Both the position numbers and the translations under genes were made by a program. From assembly GCA_021234155.1 (NCBI GenBank), contig JAJEKV010000216.1, positions 124,001 to 188,000 of the forward strand: 64,000 nt of DNA, written 5' to 3'. The stretch is from Isoetes taiwanensis (Eukaryota; Streptophyta; Lycopodiopsida; Isoetales; Isoetaceae). Positions 11,501 to 24,128 of this stretch are shown piece by piece. Positions within the stretch are counted from its first letter, which is position 1; the number at the start of each line of letters is the position of its first letter. The notes below the pieces were generated by a model that saw nothing but the letters and a program-made list of their open reading frames with translations, did not search any database and was not told the DNA's origin.

Positions 11501-14500
11501 TTCTCTATGTGCGGTAGACTTTGGAAACACACAGTTTATGATATCAATTACATGGGTAATGCAAAGCAGTTCTTTTGGTGATCGCATCTTCCTAACATAG
11601 TAGAACTTAAATTCAAGGTCTAACTATTTATTTCTCTCATATATGGAGCATGTGCCTTTGTGCTAAAACATTATCCTCCGATATAAATTGTCAACTATGT
11701 GAGGCCACATTGTACCATGCCGTTGTAATGCAAATCTTTGAGTTAATCACAATTTCATCGGGCAACTCTGGTGGCACAAGAGTACTTGTATGGAGTTACT
11801 AAGAAAAACATAAATTAGAAAAAGGCAAGGCTTATGGATTCATTTGTCATGTTGCCCTTTCAGCTTGGATGCTAGAAGAAGCCATTTTACAATTTATACA
11901 TTTTACTTTGTAGTTTTTATTGCATGATCTAACACATTAAAAAAAAAACAAATAGCTGGAACCAATATGCCACTAGTTAGAAACAGTCAAATAGGCTAAT
12001 CTCATTCCAAAATGCATTGTTCACTTTATATGGTACAAATGCCAATCAAAAAACATGGACAGTGATCTGCCTTCCGGCTTGATAGTATACAAAAAAAATC
12101 CATCTATGTACAACCTCTAATCTATTCTCGCGGGCTCACGCTGCTTATTCTCAAGATAGATGCTCGCCCAAACTCGGGCTTGAGCTCATATATGTGTTGG
12201 TTGGTTCCTCGTTTATTGTAAATGCATAAGTCATTAAAAATTTCCTTCAAGGAAGCCTATACGTAAATACAAATTAGCACTTTCGGACTACTAAGAGACA
12301 CTTTAGCTGCATGCCTAAGCAAAAATTGGGCCAAGGGAAGAACTTCCACTTGAACAATGGCAACAAATTCTGTAGATGAGAGGTTCTTCAAAAGATGCAA
12401 ACATTATTATTGTAGACATTAATTTGTCTTTGGAAGAAGCTTACAACCTGGTTGGTCTATTTCCCCTGCACAAGTTGTTTCAATGCCCAATTGGTTTGCC
12501 TCTCAAACAATTTGAACACAATATCCTCCAGGCCACGCCTCTCAAGGCGGTATGCGTTTTCCTTCAGCCCTTTCACTAGCGGTTGCGGCAATTTTTTTTG
12601 TCCCAAGTTTAAACAACCATTGGATATTATGACATAATGTGATGCTTAAACACTAATAAGCTTTTGAACTAACCTTTTGAATAGACCATGTCTTCGGGAG
12701 AGGCGTTATCATCCCTCGATTTATCATCCCTCGGTCATTTTGTAACACCTACCCGGATGAGACACCATTTGAAGCCTAACCCATCAAAAAGCCAATACAA
12801 TGAAAGTGAAGCATGAAGTAAGCTCATATATGCCACATATCTGTAAGGTTCTTGTCTTCACCATGGATTTATTCATCTATCATGGGCAGAAGTTTTCGGT
12901 AGTCATCAATGTCGATTACCGTTGGCATTTATGTTAAAGGAGCGTTCAATCTTTCCTTCGAGAACTAGTTTATCCGCAAAGTTCCCATCAAGTTTTGAAC
13001 AAGGGTCAAAAGGCAAGAGGTGGCCCAACCGAATATTGCAACAAGAATAATAACACTGTGGTGCCGCAACATACCGCATGTATTAGAACTTCCTACATTA
13101 TATTTACGCGATGACCTTTGCACACTCGTGTCAAAGGAGTGATGCCTTTAACCATCTAATGGCTGTTCCATTGATGCGAAATACCGGAGATGTCATGAAT
13201 GTAAAAATAGTGAGACGACCTTAACTTTTGGGAGTAGCAAACCTGAAACCCCGCTTTGAGGCCAACCAAGTGCTCTACCACATAGCTACCAAAACCTACC
13301 TTCATCTCAAGAGGCGGGAGGCACATTCTACCATGTTTCTTCATATCGTATCACCACCATTTTTTGTGCTTGTAAGTTAGAATATCTATGATGGGTAGTA
13401 TTTTCGCTAGACAAATCTAAGATCTGCCCTTGAGACCTTACGGTTCTAATCACACACATTACGGCAATGTCCCGGATCTCAGGTATGTGTGGGAGTGCGG
13501 GGATGGTTTACCATTAATAGCCGCACAATATTAAATACATATTTTATGTTCCAACAAAGTTGTCATATTTATTTTTATAAAAGCAAGGTCCTCCATGACA
13601 TTCAAGATTTACATAATTGCCATTGCTTTCGGTCTTTGTGATTGTTGGATCGTAAAAAGTTTACGTGTAGCCTTGTAGCAGACTTCCTACTTCTTCTCTT
13701 ACACCAGTAATCCAAGCATCATCACATTCATACTACTCACCTCCAAACTTGGGGATACCAAGCGTAATGCCCCGAATCTAATACTCAAGAGCAAAAGTTC
13801 AAATTTAGGGAAAGGATTATGCTCATGCTTTTTATTCCACAATTATGAGTCTGTTGCCATGCCCGAAGGAAGAGAGGTAGGGAGCCATGTTTAAAGAAAA
13901 GTTTAAATTGGACACATCGGTGACTTTTGTACAAGCATTTTTAGAAGGAAAATGCTGAAACAAAGGTTAGCCTCCGAAAAAGGACATCTGCTTTGTGGAT
14001 TGTTGTTTTACCCGCAACACTCACAAAATATACCTTCATTAGATCCAAGCTTTTGGACCTCAGAAAGCAATCCAGTACCCCAAAATGTTGGGAAATTACT
14101 TGTACCTCTCGAAGTTAATCATGTCCATGGAGACCTTTGAATGTAACTTGTCTCCGGATCCAATGAAATATCTACACATGGATTGTGTACGTTGTAGATG
14201 TGAAACCATGAAATTTGAGTATATGACATCTGATTGACACCAATGAATAAGCCTTGAACTTAACTTATTAGAGCTTGCATGGATACCATCCACATAGTAA
14301 TAAAGAATTTATGTGCATCCTGATGCACATTACTCTGCAAGATTTGCTATATGCCTCCACCAATTGTATGCTGAAACTAGGCATCGACTCTATGGTTTGC
14401 ACTCCATGTGCATCTAGAAAAACTGTTTCGGGCAATATACTTAGAGCATAAACATTAAGGATTGATCAATCGCATCCGAGACCGCTTTGCCATTTCTTCC

Positions 14501-14560
14501 GAGACTTCATGATGATGTATATATACTTGTACGGTTTGATAAAGATTCTTATTATCGCCA
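11501..14560. other. no gene recognised; possible eroded coding pieces
   Basis: AT-rich sequence without a defensible gene. Some minus-strand peptides look protein-like, for example LKENAYRLERRGLEDIVFK near 12,500-12,560 and MKVGFGSYVVEHLVGLKAGF near 13,250-13,310. They are separated by stops and I cannot assign them to a family. They may be relic exons. Confidence 0.35.
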
Positions 14561-14566
14561 AGTAGT

Positions 14567-14702
14567 TTTTCCTCGAAAACCTTTGATGGCGAGGGTTTTT
14601 TTAACCCGGACAAGAATAAGTTTGTTGCGCTCGCTCTTCTTCGGGTCCCATAGGCCGATTGGTCTCAATGACGATAAAAAACTATTCTTATTCTTATTCG
14701 AC
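14567..14702 (+). mobile_element. 5'-truncated LINE 3' end with (TTATTC)n tail
   Basis: This repeats the 3' terminus of the LINE at 11,358-11,495: TTTTTCCTCGAAAACC, a G-rich gap, GGGTCCCATAGGCCGATTGG, TCTCAATGACGATAAAAAAC, then TATTCTTATTCTTATTC. It is severely 5'-truncated, which is characteristic of target-primed reverse transcription. Confidence 0.7.
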
Positions 14703-16940
14703 ATTCTCTAGTGTTAACCCAGCAATCGTGAGGAAATGATAGCTCAAACTACAAATAATCACAATAGCTCACGGCTCTAGTTAGTATACCATTAGGAAAA
14801 ACATCTACATGTTTCCATCACTTACAAAGATGAATATGTGCCTTGAGAGATCCAACAATGGGACCCGATCTCAACAAAGACCTAGCAAAGAAAGATAATC
14901 TAGCTCTCCGGTTGTTAGGTTTCCTTCTATAAAAATCATTGGAGTTATCATAAATGACATATCAAAATTTAAATGTAGTGCTTCAACAATGAACACATCG
15001 TAATCCAGGATTCGCTTTGTAATATGCAACAAGATATTGATCCTAGTAACCATAAATTCAAAGCACGTCAACCCAAAATTTTATATGCTTTCAAAATGAT
15101 TAGAAATGCTTCTAGTCAAACACATACACCGGGCTCATAAGATAGTCCCAATATCTAGTTGATTTTCACGCATCCAAGTCTTGCAAACAACCGTCCGTTC
15201 CACAAAGTCGTGCTTTGCAAAAAGAATTTCAATAAACGATCCACGGGGGACTTTTGGCAATGGAAGTGGTCTTAGTGTTTTGATTCCGCTATATAAGCTC
15301 GCTCAGTGAACTTTGGGCGAGAATGGGCCAATGATATGGCCATAACAGAGTGTACATCAATGTCTCAAGAAATAATAAAAGCCTGGAGCCTCTTCTAAAA
15401 ATAAAATCTTGCATCAGTTTTATGAGCCAATTGTGAGAATGATAATTTACTAGATAGACTGCTCTAGACTCTTGACTTATGCATGACTAACAATTACTCA
15501 TTGTTCTATATGGAAAAGAAGCAACATGCTTTCCATCAGCATCATGCTCTGATGTATCGGTATCATTTTGGATCACCTTTGGCATTTTGCTAGTCCATCA
15601 ACTGAAACACACAAGGAAAAAAATATAACTACACTATAGAAGAAAACTATCTGACCATATGCAGGCTATGCATTTTAGTGAATAAACAAAAATGCCACAT
15701 ATTTTTAAAAGCCAAAAGAATTAAATACATATAGACTAGAATAGAGGATTTCTTGCTCACCAGGAGAATGTGAACAAGTCTCTCGTTGTTGTGTTTATGG
15801 ATGTATGTTCATCAGCATTTGGCAGATTAACACTAGTAGAGATAACTAGTTTGTCATCACTAGTAGAGATCATCGCATTGGCTGGCGATATCTTCCTCTT
15901 AAGGTATAGAGAAGTGCCAACTATATCGAGATCACACAAGAATTATTTTTTGTCTATGTTATAGCTCAATCTCTCCTTTGAAACTCATTGCCCTATTGTA
16001 ACTTGCAATATTTAACTCGTCAATACTTGCAATACTTAACTCGTCATAGAGGAAAATTGCCATCCAATTTATGCAAACCGGAGACTTGGATCGTGCGGAT
16101 CTTTTTAACACGCAGGGGAGGGAGAGTTAGAGTAGCTCAGGGGCCTTTGGAATTCGAGACATTTCTAAAAAAGAATATGGTTTTGCGGCAATTAGGACGT
16201 ATGGTTGCGTGCAAAATTTGGTCCGACTCGGTGCCAACAAATGTCTCTTCAAGCTATGGTTGAAAGCTCTGCGAGGGATTGCTCGGCAAAACGGCCATGA
16301 CTAGGAATAGGTTGTGAAGATTTTGACCCGGCTATGGCGTATACAAATGTAAGGGGAAAATGAAGATGTAAACCGGCAGTGGATTTCCAATCACTTGGGC
16401 GCAAATTTTACCTCTGAACCGCTTTTACGCAAAGACTCAAACTCCAATAAAAATTTCAACAAAGCGATAAATCAGATCAAAATGAGGCATACTTTCCCTA
16501 ATGCACGTAATCGAAAGCAATCTCGCAAAAAATGGGCTAGGCAATAGCATAATTGTTTGTTATGCTTAAGCCTCCTAGTTTTCGCAAGCTCAATTCAAAT
16601 CGAAGCATGAAATAGCTTAGCATCGAGAAATCATGACTCATAACGAAGGGCCGGAAAAGAATAAGGCTGAAGTAAAGGAGAGGTCGAGGTCGAGGTGCTA
16701 CACTTATTTAGCGTTTGCGGTTAGGCGGTTTTAGAGCGGCCGCCCAAAGAACAGGGCAACAGAGAGTTCTATGGGCTATTGGGAGTTTGGAGCGGTTTTG
16801 GGATGTTCTTGGTATATATAGGAAGGAACATATACCAACAATATGCCGAAAACCCATGTAAACAAGGGATTGCCCCCTAGGGGCAACCCAAGAAATAATC
16901 ACATTAGCTCACCGGGTACATTGATTAAAGTAGTCTTATT
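14703..16940. other. no gene recognised
   Basis: AT-rich intergenic DNA. A local duplication of AATACTTGCAATACTTAACTCGTCA-like sequence occurs at about 16,000-16,045. No supported coding region. Confidence 0.45.
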
Positions 16941-17640
16941 AGGAAGGAAGGAAGGAAGGAAGTTTATTTTAACGTCCCACGGAGGCCAAATATTGAAGAG
17001 GCCTATGAGACGGCATAGAACAAGGCAAAAAGCCAAAAACCCCAAGACCAAAAACAAACAATGTAATCAGACAAGAGAACCCTACTAGGGATGAAAAAAC
17101 CCCACTTGGGAGGAAAAACCCTAACGGTGAGGCTCTCAAATACCATGCCCCGAGAAGAGCAAGTCCGACGGCCAAATCTGCAGGATGTAAGCTTCTCCCA
17201 AGGCTACCATAGGTGATGCGAAAGTAACGCGATGTAGCGGTGTGTCGGAGCATCTAAGATCGATTATTGTGCACCGCTTTCGGACATTGACATAAGGCCG
17301 GGCACCCTGGAGGGCATGGTGCTCATCCTCTATCACGTGCATCTCACAACACCGACATATCCCTCTCTCCCCGGGGATCCGTGCCCGCCATTCACCCAAA
17401 TGACTGTCTCAACCCCGAGGTAATGGGAACCCGTCCTTATGGCGGCAATAGCTCTCCGTTTCTTCACGAGAGATGTGTGCTTTCGGCACCGATGGGGTCC
17501 ATGCTCAAAGGTTGGGATTAATCGAGCGTGATAGTGCTCTGTCTTGGGCTTTGCAAGAGTAGAGGTTCGAGCCCCGTGTATTTCATATTCTAAAATCTTA
17601 GGCAAAGTCATTATAGAGGTTCGATATTCCCTCAAAACCT
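16941..17640 (-). mobile_element. 5'-truncated LINE fragment with (TTCC)n tail
   Basis: On the minus strand from about 17,640 downwards the frame gives RRAIAAIRTGSHYLGVETV (near 17,440), then ARIPGERGICRCCEMHVIED and EHHALQGARPYVNVRKR (17,390-17,260). This is the C-terminal zinc-knuckle region found after the RT in many plant LINEs, with Cys pairs and EDEHHAL. A 3' untranslated part follows, ending CGTGGGACGTTAAAATAAAC. It runs into a TTCC microsatellite (16,941-16,962 on the plus strand). This layout matches the 3' ends at 11.4 and 14.6 kb, so it is probably the same family. Confidence 0.75.
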
Positions 17641-20539
17641 TAGGCGAAATCGTATTTCATATTTCAAAATCATAGGCGCCTCCAATCATAAATGAGTATA
17701 AGCGAAATGAGAGGTGCCCAGAGACCCCAACATACGATTTGGGCAGAGGATCGACGAATCCGGCGATTGTGGCTGTCCAGGTGCACCTTGTTTAGAATAT
17801 GTAGCAACAACAAATTTTGCATGCTTCATCTTGTAGTCTCAATGAATGAACATATTTTAAAAAAGAGAAAAAAATCTAGGTTTGCTTGAAAAATAGGTCT
17901 GAGACCTTATCAACATATCAAGAGCCTCATAATAATGTTTTTATGTTTCATTGCTTATATAGAATGTAAAATAGTTCATGATAAAGAAAGGGATTTGACC
18001 TCTAACCTCTTGACTTTCAACCACCCACACTTACCATTACAATAAGAGTATAATAGTTTTACTTCCTTTACTTATCTTATCTTATCTTTATTATACGTGG
18101 AGTATTTTGTGATCTTTTCTTAAACTTGTAAGAAAGATTTGAACCTTCAATATAATTATAGTGATGTCTTTCACCCCGTGTAGAAAGTATGGTGGGCATT
18201 GTGATTAAATTGTGCATATGCGAATGAATGGGTAATTAAACCCATGATTGATTGGTTCGAGGGGAAAGATGTTCATAATAACTTTTATTCATATTGATAT
18301 ACTCTTAATTATACTTACATGATAATATATTCTAAATTGTCCCTATAAATTAAGTAGTATTAAGTGGATTGACCATTAGATAAATGTAAAACTTTGTATT
18401 TGTAAATTGTAGTAGTGATAAAATGTAAATAGAATAGAATAGAATAGTTTTTTTAACGTCCACGAAAAAACTACATGAATAGTTTTTACATGAAAGGTGT
18501 AAATAATATGTAATGAAGTTACCATATATTATTTTAGCTTAAAAGTATTGAAACTTGAGAGAAACGATCCAGGCGACTCTCGCAAATTATTAACGTCTAT
18601 TAGGAAATTTTTGTTATTTGTCTTGCCTGTTAACAAGGTTACCATTAAAGCCAAATTTTGTTTGAACATGACAAAATATAGGTTTTGAAAATGCTCATGT
18701 TGCATATTGTCCGACTTATAAATAGTCATAGGAACCTAGGTGAATCTTGTTGGACAATATTATTTAGCCAAGATAATTAGGTTTTTTTTCTTGTAAAAGG
18801 AATTTTGGCCACGATATTTAGATAGTTTTTACCTAATATTTCTTCTAATACCATTGTATTGAAAAAAACATTTGTGATATACTAAAATGAAAAGGTCGCA
18901 CTAGAAGAAAGGCATGTTGCACACACATCGATAGTAAAGGGTTGCCTAGGAAAACAACAATTGCAATGCGCACGGCACGTGAGTGTGCTTGTCTTGTTCT
19001 TCTGCACATAAATTGTTGAAGCACTACAGTAAGTAAGACTAATACGCCACATACATTTAAATTATGTCACTAGTTTGGATTCAACTTCAAACAAGAGCTT
19101 GTTACGATAGACATAGATGTAGATGCCTGGGAAGGAAGATTGTGTAATGCCAAACGAATTGTAATTTAAAAGGCTAATATACCATAGTGTGGTGTTTGCA
19201 AAATTGTCAATGGCATGATGCTAGCATAAAGCAAATAGTAATTTGTATGATGTGAAAGTTTAAAGGCGATTCTCCTTCCTCCTCACTTGCTTTGTAACAT
19301 TACCATTCTTTTAATATATTGCTGACACAGTTCTTCAAAAAAAAAGTTTAAACTGCAACATTGCAATGGTACAAATCCAAAATTGAAAAATGTCAATCAA
19401 TGCCTTTTGGGATCTAGTAGCCAACCCAACAAATTAAAAAAAAAACAACTATTTAAAAAAAAAAAAGGAGCCTTTAACAAAAACTAGCACATGTAGCTAT
19501 CTGAAACAAAGAGATATAGTGAACCACGGTGGCATCATTCTCAATTATGCATTTTTCGCCCATGAAATGAGCGCGGAAAAAAACAAACACTTAGTAATAA
19601 GAAATGGCAAGAAAATCAACTATATGCCTTAGGTATATGATATAAACACCTTATTTACCACTCCCTATGATGCAAGTAAGAAAATCTGTATCCATCAAAA
19701 TTATTATCAATACCATCAAATCATCGCATCTCAAGACGCAAGGTGACTGCGCACTTATGTGCATCGAGCCCTTCAATTTCTGCCATCTTTGTTACTGAAG
19801 GAAGTGAGGCTCGAAGCCCGCAGATTTGTAAGAGACCAAAGCAGGTCATCTATTTGACAAAAGAATCAACAAAAACACCACCATACATTCTAGCATAGCC
19901 ATATGTTGGAAAGACATTATTTGTTTCCCCGCCATAGTCCTCAACACTCTCGATGCCCATCTATAAAAAAGCTGACCCTGCAAGTATAGGTAGCATGATA
20001 TGTTTCTTCTTGGCCATTACATTAGGGAAAAAAATCCAAAGAAAAAGGGTACCTGCATTGTATAGATGTTTCAACAGTCCTCCCCTACGCGGTTACCTTG
20101 CGAGGCACTAAGGGGTGGCATCGGGCGGGGCTCCTTGCCAGTGCCATCCACAAGGCTTAAAAGCTTGGCGTGGATCAGGGAGCATCTTGTGCCTTGCTGT
20201 CCTATTTTCATGAAGTAAGCATAGCCTAGATGTTCCATTTGTAGTTCTCAGTTGGACAGTCCTTTTTTCTACACTGTCATTCCTATTATTTTAGGTTGTC
20301 ACATGGGTCGGTTACGATGCTTTGCTTTCTTCCAAGTCTTATCGAGTTGTTTGCATTTGTTGCGATTCTATAATATCAAGACTCGCCTTCCTTTGCTCGA
20401 ATTCTATCCTGGTCATCCCTCAGCAGATTCTAGGGTTTTAGCCATATTTCTTGTCAACATGGCCAATTGCGTATTTCCTTCTACAGCTCTCGCCATATGC
20501 AACAATTCTTGTTGTTAAGTCATCAATATACTGCGTCTT
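17641..20539. other. intergenic, AT-rich
   Basis: No supported gene. It holds the short LINE stub described separately (18,427-18,480), several A-runs (19,430-19,470), and TATCT repeats near 18,075-18,090. Confidence 0.45.
18427..18480 (-). mobile_element. extreme 3' stub of the LINE/SINE family with (TATTC)n tail
   Basis: Read on the minus strand, GTGGACGTTAAAAAAAC runs directly into TATTCTATTCTATTCTATT. This is the same terminal block as the copy at 17 kb and the SINE at 62.8 kb. Only the last 30 or so bases before the tail are recognisable. Confidence 0.5.
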
Positions 20540-21035
20540 CAAGATCTACTATTATATTGTCAAATTTAGAGAAAAATTTGGTTAGATCATCATCTTCTCT
20601 AACTTTGAGCTATAGTTCTTTATCAAGAATGTCTATTTGAAAGGAAGATTTCTTCTCAAAATGCTTCAACAAATACTTTAAAATTTCCATTAGAGTCTTA
20701 CTTCTGATTTTTAACAAGATAAATGGTCCAATGTTGCTTGCAAGTATAAGATAAGATAAGACCTCCAGCACCTCCATTTATTCTGAAACTAATACTGACA
20801 CTTCTTGTTATAGACGTATTACCTCCACTTCCTACTATAGAGCTAGTTAACCTGCTCCTGCAATAATCCTAGCAGTGACACTAGAGTCATCACTTTCTTC
20901 ATCAACTAACAATTTCCATAGATTTTCATTTTCTAATATATTCTTCATTTGTTCTTTCCAGGTTTGAAATTTTGATCCTCCTTCAAACACTTTGATCCCA
21001 TTAAGGAGTGAAGCACCGGATCTGTTAGCCATATT
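20540..21035 (-). pseudogene. Ty1/copia gag relic
   Basis: The minus-strand frame from 21,032 begins MANRSGASLLNGIKVFEGGS and continues FQTWKEQMKNILENENLW. This is the 'L.G.NY..W...M..LL...LW' opening of copia gag proteins (UBN2/retrotran_gag type). Further down in another frame, KTLMEILKYLLKHFEKKSS and LTKFFSKFDNIIVDLEDAVY match the later gag helices. Stops separate the parts. The primer-binding site lies just upstream, as expected. No protease, integrase or RT was found in the window, so the internal region is mostly lost. Confidence 0.6.
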
Positions 21036-21047
21036 TCAATCACCTAA

Positions 21048-21058
21048 CTCTAATACCA
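21048..21058 (-). promoter_or_regulatory. copia primer-binding site (initiator tRNA-Met type)
   Basis: The minus strand reads CTTATCA T TGGTATTAGAG, one substitution away from the canonical TGGTATCAGAG PBS of plant copia elements. The preceding CA at 21,060-21,061 would be the 3' end of the 5' LTR. The LTR itself must extend to higher coordinates, but I cannot fix its other end. Confidence 0.6.
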
Positions 21059-21063
21059 ATGAT

Positions 21064-22838
21064 AAGATTAGTAATGTTCAATGGTTGCTAATGCACTTGT
21101 GTATAAACTCAACAAATATTATCGAGATAAACACAATTCTTTAAGGGACCTTGAAGCATAGTAGCAATATATTTCCATACTCCTATATAGTGTGAGCTCG
21201 GGCATTCATCAATCTGATGAATCCAATAATATTTCTTCTACTTCATAAGGTGTACCCTCTTTATAATAATTCAGGTTAGCATCAACTCTATAGAATCGGC
21301 GCTCAAACTGTAACTTGGTTTATTCCAATTCGACCAATTCAATTGCAATTTACTGTAGCTATATAGAATATTCACACTAGATGTTTCGACCATTGGATAA
21401 ATATGTTCATAGAGTTGGGTTTATTTCCATGTCATTATGCCCTAACCATATAAGCAAATGCACTAGGTTAAACAGATGAACAACGCCTTTAGCCACAAAC
21501 TCTATTATCAATTTCTTCTGTGATTTCAACTTCAACCATCACTTCTCCTATATATTTATATCTTTTTTATCTCTTCTTTAGTGAGTCCTTCCCCCATATT
21601 GGTACCTCCTCTTTTGTCCTCTTTACCTAAGGAATCCTCAATGCCAATGTCGTCTGATGAGGTTTCACGTGCTATCGTCCCATTTACTACACCTGTGACC
21701 ACATGTTGTATGCAAGATAGTGTAGCACCTAATGTGGTGGTTGCATCACACACTATGGAGAAATCTCATTTTGCACAGATGGAAATCTCCAAGTAGCTTC
21801 TATAATGCTTTTGCCTTCAATGTCATTGGCTATGCCCAGTGCACTGGGCATATTAAAGGTCATAGTTATGTTTGGATACATGTTTCAGTTACGAAGGCAT
21901 CTCAACAGAAACGACCTCCTGCAGTTCACATTGGTGATTTATAATCTAAGGTTGACTTTGTACATAGATAATCCAGCTAGCTTTGCACAGAAGGACTATT
22001 TTTCTTCTGTGTTTTAAACATGTACCTCAGGCTTATGTATTTATTTTCATAATTTGATCTTTCATCCTTCAAAAAAAAAAAGGAATACTTTGTACAAAGA
22101 GTGTTAATTGAATTTAAGTAGGAGAAGTCAATTGAATTATAGAGCATTAATTAAATAGAAGAGGCCAATTGAATTTCCAAATGAATGGATACTTGTATTC
22201 ATAATTGTTTGTCTTCTTGATAGGCTATAGTAGTTGTCATGGTGTTGCAGATAATTTAGTGCAATTCAATGCCGCCCACTTACTGATGTATATATATTCG
22301 GTCGAAGAGATAAAAATAGAATCTATTGTTGGCATACAGAGCCTCCATGGTTGAGATATGCTAGGGGAGATTAAGATCTGGCTATGGGAATGGTGGCATC
22401 TCCTACTTTTGTGTTCGCACGTGAATGTTACTTTTTCCTTTTGTATATATTGACCTTAACGTCATTAAACCCTGGTGTATTTCATGTATTCCTTGAATAA
22501 ATACACACAAAATTTCATACTAAAAGGTTCAACAATTCCACAAAGGGAAGAATTTAGAGAATAAAAGAATAAAGGGACATAGCAAACATGCTTAACGCAA
22601 ACTTAAACTTAAACCCTAACCTCCGTTAATTATGGGTGAGTATGTAGCTGACTTGGTCAACTTAGGATTGAGCGTCCTGGAATCTTCCATTTTATCCAAC
22701 GGTCCAAGAAGAAAAGGCTTGTGGTTTTTCGTTCTTTAATCTTCATACTCTGGCTGTTCTTGTTTCCCGACTCTGAGCTTGATCATTAATGTTTTCCAGA
22801 GGAGCGGGAAATGTCGTTTCTAAGTAAGCACTCAAGAC
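21064..22838. other. probable 5' LTR remnant, then intergenic sequence
   Basis: The part nearest 21,064 should be LTR (see PBS), with no second copy in the window to delimit it. The frames at 21,556-22,017 are unrecognised. The stretch 22,600-22,838 would hold the promoter and 5' leader of the NYN gene. I see no clear TATA box. Confidence 0.35.
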
Positions 22839-24128
22839 ATGAGTCTGGCAACGATCCCTCCGGCGGTTACAGTTGCATCATTCTCAATCAAAACTCGGTT
22901 TTTGGGGGGCAATATTGCGAGAAATATGTCTACCAAAAAGCCAGACCAGAGAAAACTAGCCAAAACAACAAGTAGGGTTTCTTCTAGGGATGCTCTACAA
23001 CGAGACTACGAGGCTGATGCCAAAATTTCCGTGTGGTGGGATTTGGGTCAATGTGATGTGCCCACAGGTGTGGAGCCTTACAGAATAAGCTATAACATCG
23101 TCTCTAGTTTGAGGTCCTGGGGATTCAAGGGACCTGTTTCAATGGTGGCTTATGCAGATGTATATCAAGTGCCCAAGGTCGTAAACGAGGCATTAATCTC
23201 AACTGGGATTACCCTAAATCATGTCCCTTCTGGTAATGTTTTGGTTGTTGTAATGATCTATTTTTTCTCTCTTTTTTTTCTGTTAAGCTGCAATACATCC
23301 CAAACAGAGTTGTGATCTTCTGGCCACTCAATGTGACATGATCTTTATGCAAGGGTTTTCCATTAGTATGTCACCATAAGATTTTTATCCAATTCCTGCA
23401 TTCTAGCAATTTAGGATGGCAATTAAAATTATGTAGTGACCTTTTGCAACAGTTGCCATCTCTCTTCTAGTGTATCCTGTGTATCAAATGCCTGTTTGTT
23501 TAAGTACATTGTGAATTTTTGAGCCATGAACTTTTCTGATCGCCACTTCATAGTTACTATGCTTCTTTTCCTTCAACTTCTATCACTTCTTTTATCTGGA
23601 TTTTCCGCCCTTCAAAAGCAAATATTGGAACTCCAAGTGATATTCTATATCCATCATATGCAAACATTGTTGTTTTCTTCAGTCATGAGCTACTACCCAG
23701 TTATGTACAGCGCTTAGATGCATGGTGTGCACCTTATATTGAGGACATGCCAGAAGAATTCTTCTTTTCATTTTTCTGAATCTACAAGGCTCTGATAATC
23801 ACAACAAAGCTGCAGTAGTATTTACATTTATGCTTGTTTATTTGCAGGAGGGAAGTGTCTCTGTGAAAGAGCATTAATGATGGATCTTGTACTGTGGACA
23901 CAAGAGAATCCACCTCCAGCTCATTTGCTTTTGATCTCTGGAGATGATGACTTCGAAAGTACCATGCACTTGCTCCGGATGAAAAATTACAATATTCTTC
24001 TTGCTTGTCCATCAGTTGCCTTGGTATCTCGTGCCCTGGCTTTTGCAGCTACCTGTGTATGGCAGTGGAATAAACTTGCTCGAGGTGAGGCAATAATGGT
24101 GGAGAATGGTATATCTGGTGAGTTGTGA
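22839..24128 (+). CDS. NYN-domain (MARF1/limkain-b1 type) putative ribonuclease, two exons
   Basis: Exon 1 is 22,839-23,232 and exon 2 is 23,848-24,128, with a GT-AG intron (GTAATG...TTTGCAG) that restores the frame ...HVPSG/GKCLC... The NYN domain (PIN-like RNase fold) covers most of the protein from about residue 62. It shows AKISVWWDLGQCDVPTG, GPVSMVAYADVYQVP, NEALISTGITLNHVPSG, ERALMMDLVLWTQENPPPAH, LLISGDDDFESTMHLLRMKN and YNILLACPSVALVSRALAFA. These match the plant family annotated as putative endonuclease or glycosyl hydrolase, and acidic residues in WWD and SGDDDF would bind metal. The usual WWDIENC is WWDLGQC here, so one acidic position is lost. The N-terminal 50 residues are basic and Ser-rich and could be an organelle presequence. 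No OST-HTH repeats follow. A consensus donor (G|GTGAGT) overlaps the stop, so further exons may have existed. Confidence 0.75.

Noticed and set aside
17540..17600. tRNA gene suggested by GGTTCGAGCCCCG
   Set aside because: No acceptor stem or A box at the right distance; it lies in the LINE fragment.
22605..22625. Telomere-like AACCCTAACC
   Set aside because: A single short occurrence, not a repeat.
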